From Priestia megaterium NBRC 15308 = ATCC 14581 (GTDB lineage Bacteria > Bacillota > Bacilli > Bacillales > Bacillaceae_H), in NCBI RefSeq assembly GCF_000832985.1, contig NZ_CP009920.1, forward strand, positions 1,488,001 through 1,552,000: a stretch of DNA of 64,000 nucleotides, read 5' to 3'. The position numbers were made by a program, and so were the translations under genes. This document shows positions 63,971 through 64,000 of the stretch, in pieces (position 1 is the first letter of the stretch; every line of letters begins with the position of its first letter). The notes under the pieces were generated by a model. That model was not told the origin of the DNA, made no database searches, and was given only the letters and a program-made list of their open reading frames with translations.

Positions 63971-64000
63971 TAAGCATGTCCTCCTATTCATTCATTTATA

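Overview
The window is chromosomal core sequence from an endospore-forming low-GC Gram-positive bacterium of the Bacillus sensu lato group, probably close to Priestia (Bacillus) megaterium. The reasoning is that the gene order follows the Bacillus subtilis queA-to-rph segment almost gene for gene: queA, ruvB, ruvA, bofC, (ysnF-like), coxA, safA, nadA-nadC-nadB, nifS-nadR, pheA-pheB, obg-spo0B, rpmA-prp-rplU, spoIVFB-spoIVFA, minD-minC, mreD-mreC-mreB, radC-maf, spoIIB, comC, folC, valS, ysxE, spoVID, hemL-B-D-C-X-A, ysxD, ysxC-lonA-lonB, clpX, tig, ysoA, leuD-C-B-A, ilvC-H-B, ysnB, ysnA, rph. The species assignment is inference from this synteny. Nearly everything is on the minus strand.

Layout. 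1-3 kb: tRNA modification (queA), Holliday-junction branch migration (ruvAB) and the sporulation checkpoint gene bofC. 3-7.5 kb: a probable SigB-driven stress gene, then spore-cortex/coat genes coxA, a CotS-like kinase-fold gene and safA. 7.6-13 kb: NAD biosynthesis, with nadBCA diverging from nifS-nadR across a probable NadR operator. 13-27.6 kb: pheA/pheB, obg/spo0B, the L27-Prp-L21 ribosomal group with an L21 leader, an RNase G/E homologue, the SpoIVF sigma-K checkpoint pair, and Min and Mre cell-shape genes. 27.7-34 kb: comC with an overlapping pilin-like mini-gene, a DUF420 membrane protein, folC and a T-box-controlled valS. 34-43 kb: ysxE/spoVID and the whole hemAXCDBL haem operon. 43-53 kb: the proteostasis genes engB, lonA, lonB, clpX and tig. 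53-61.7 kb: the ilv-leu operon, with a Leu T-box, a strong promoter and a probable CodY box. 61.9-64 kb: tRNA-Arg(UCU) and rph-ysnA-ysnB.

Departures from the B. subtilis layout are the most informative parts: an RNase E/G gene between rplU and spoIVFB; a kinase-fold gene overlapping the end of safA, paired conceptually with the degraded kinase-fold YsxE next to spoVID; a 66-residue pilin-like protein lacking the conserved Glu+5, overlapping comC; a DUF420 protein; and two similar GGGCAGT inverted repeats just upstream of ruvA and hemA. I saw no phage, insertion sequence, CRISPR array or defence system. I do not claim a wholly new system. The best leads are the leader repeats, the comC-linked mini-pilin, the safA/spoVID kinase-fold pairing and a terminator-like hairpin between leuB and leuC.
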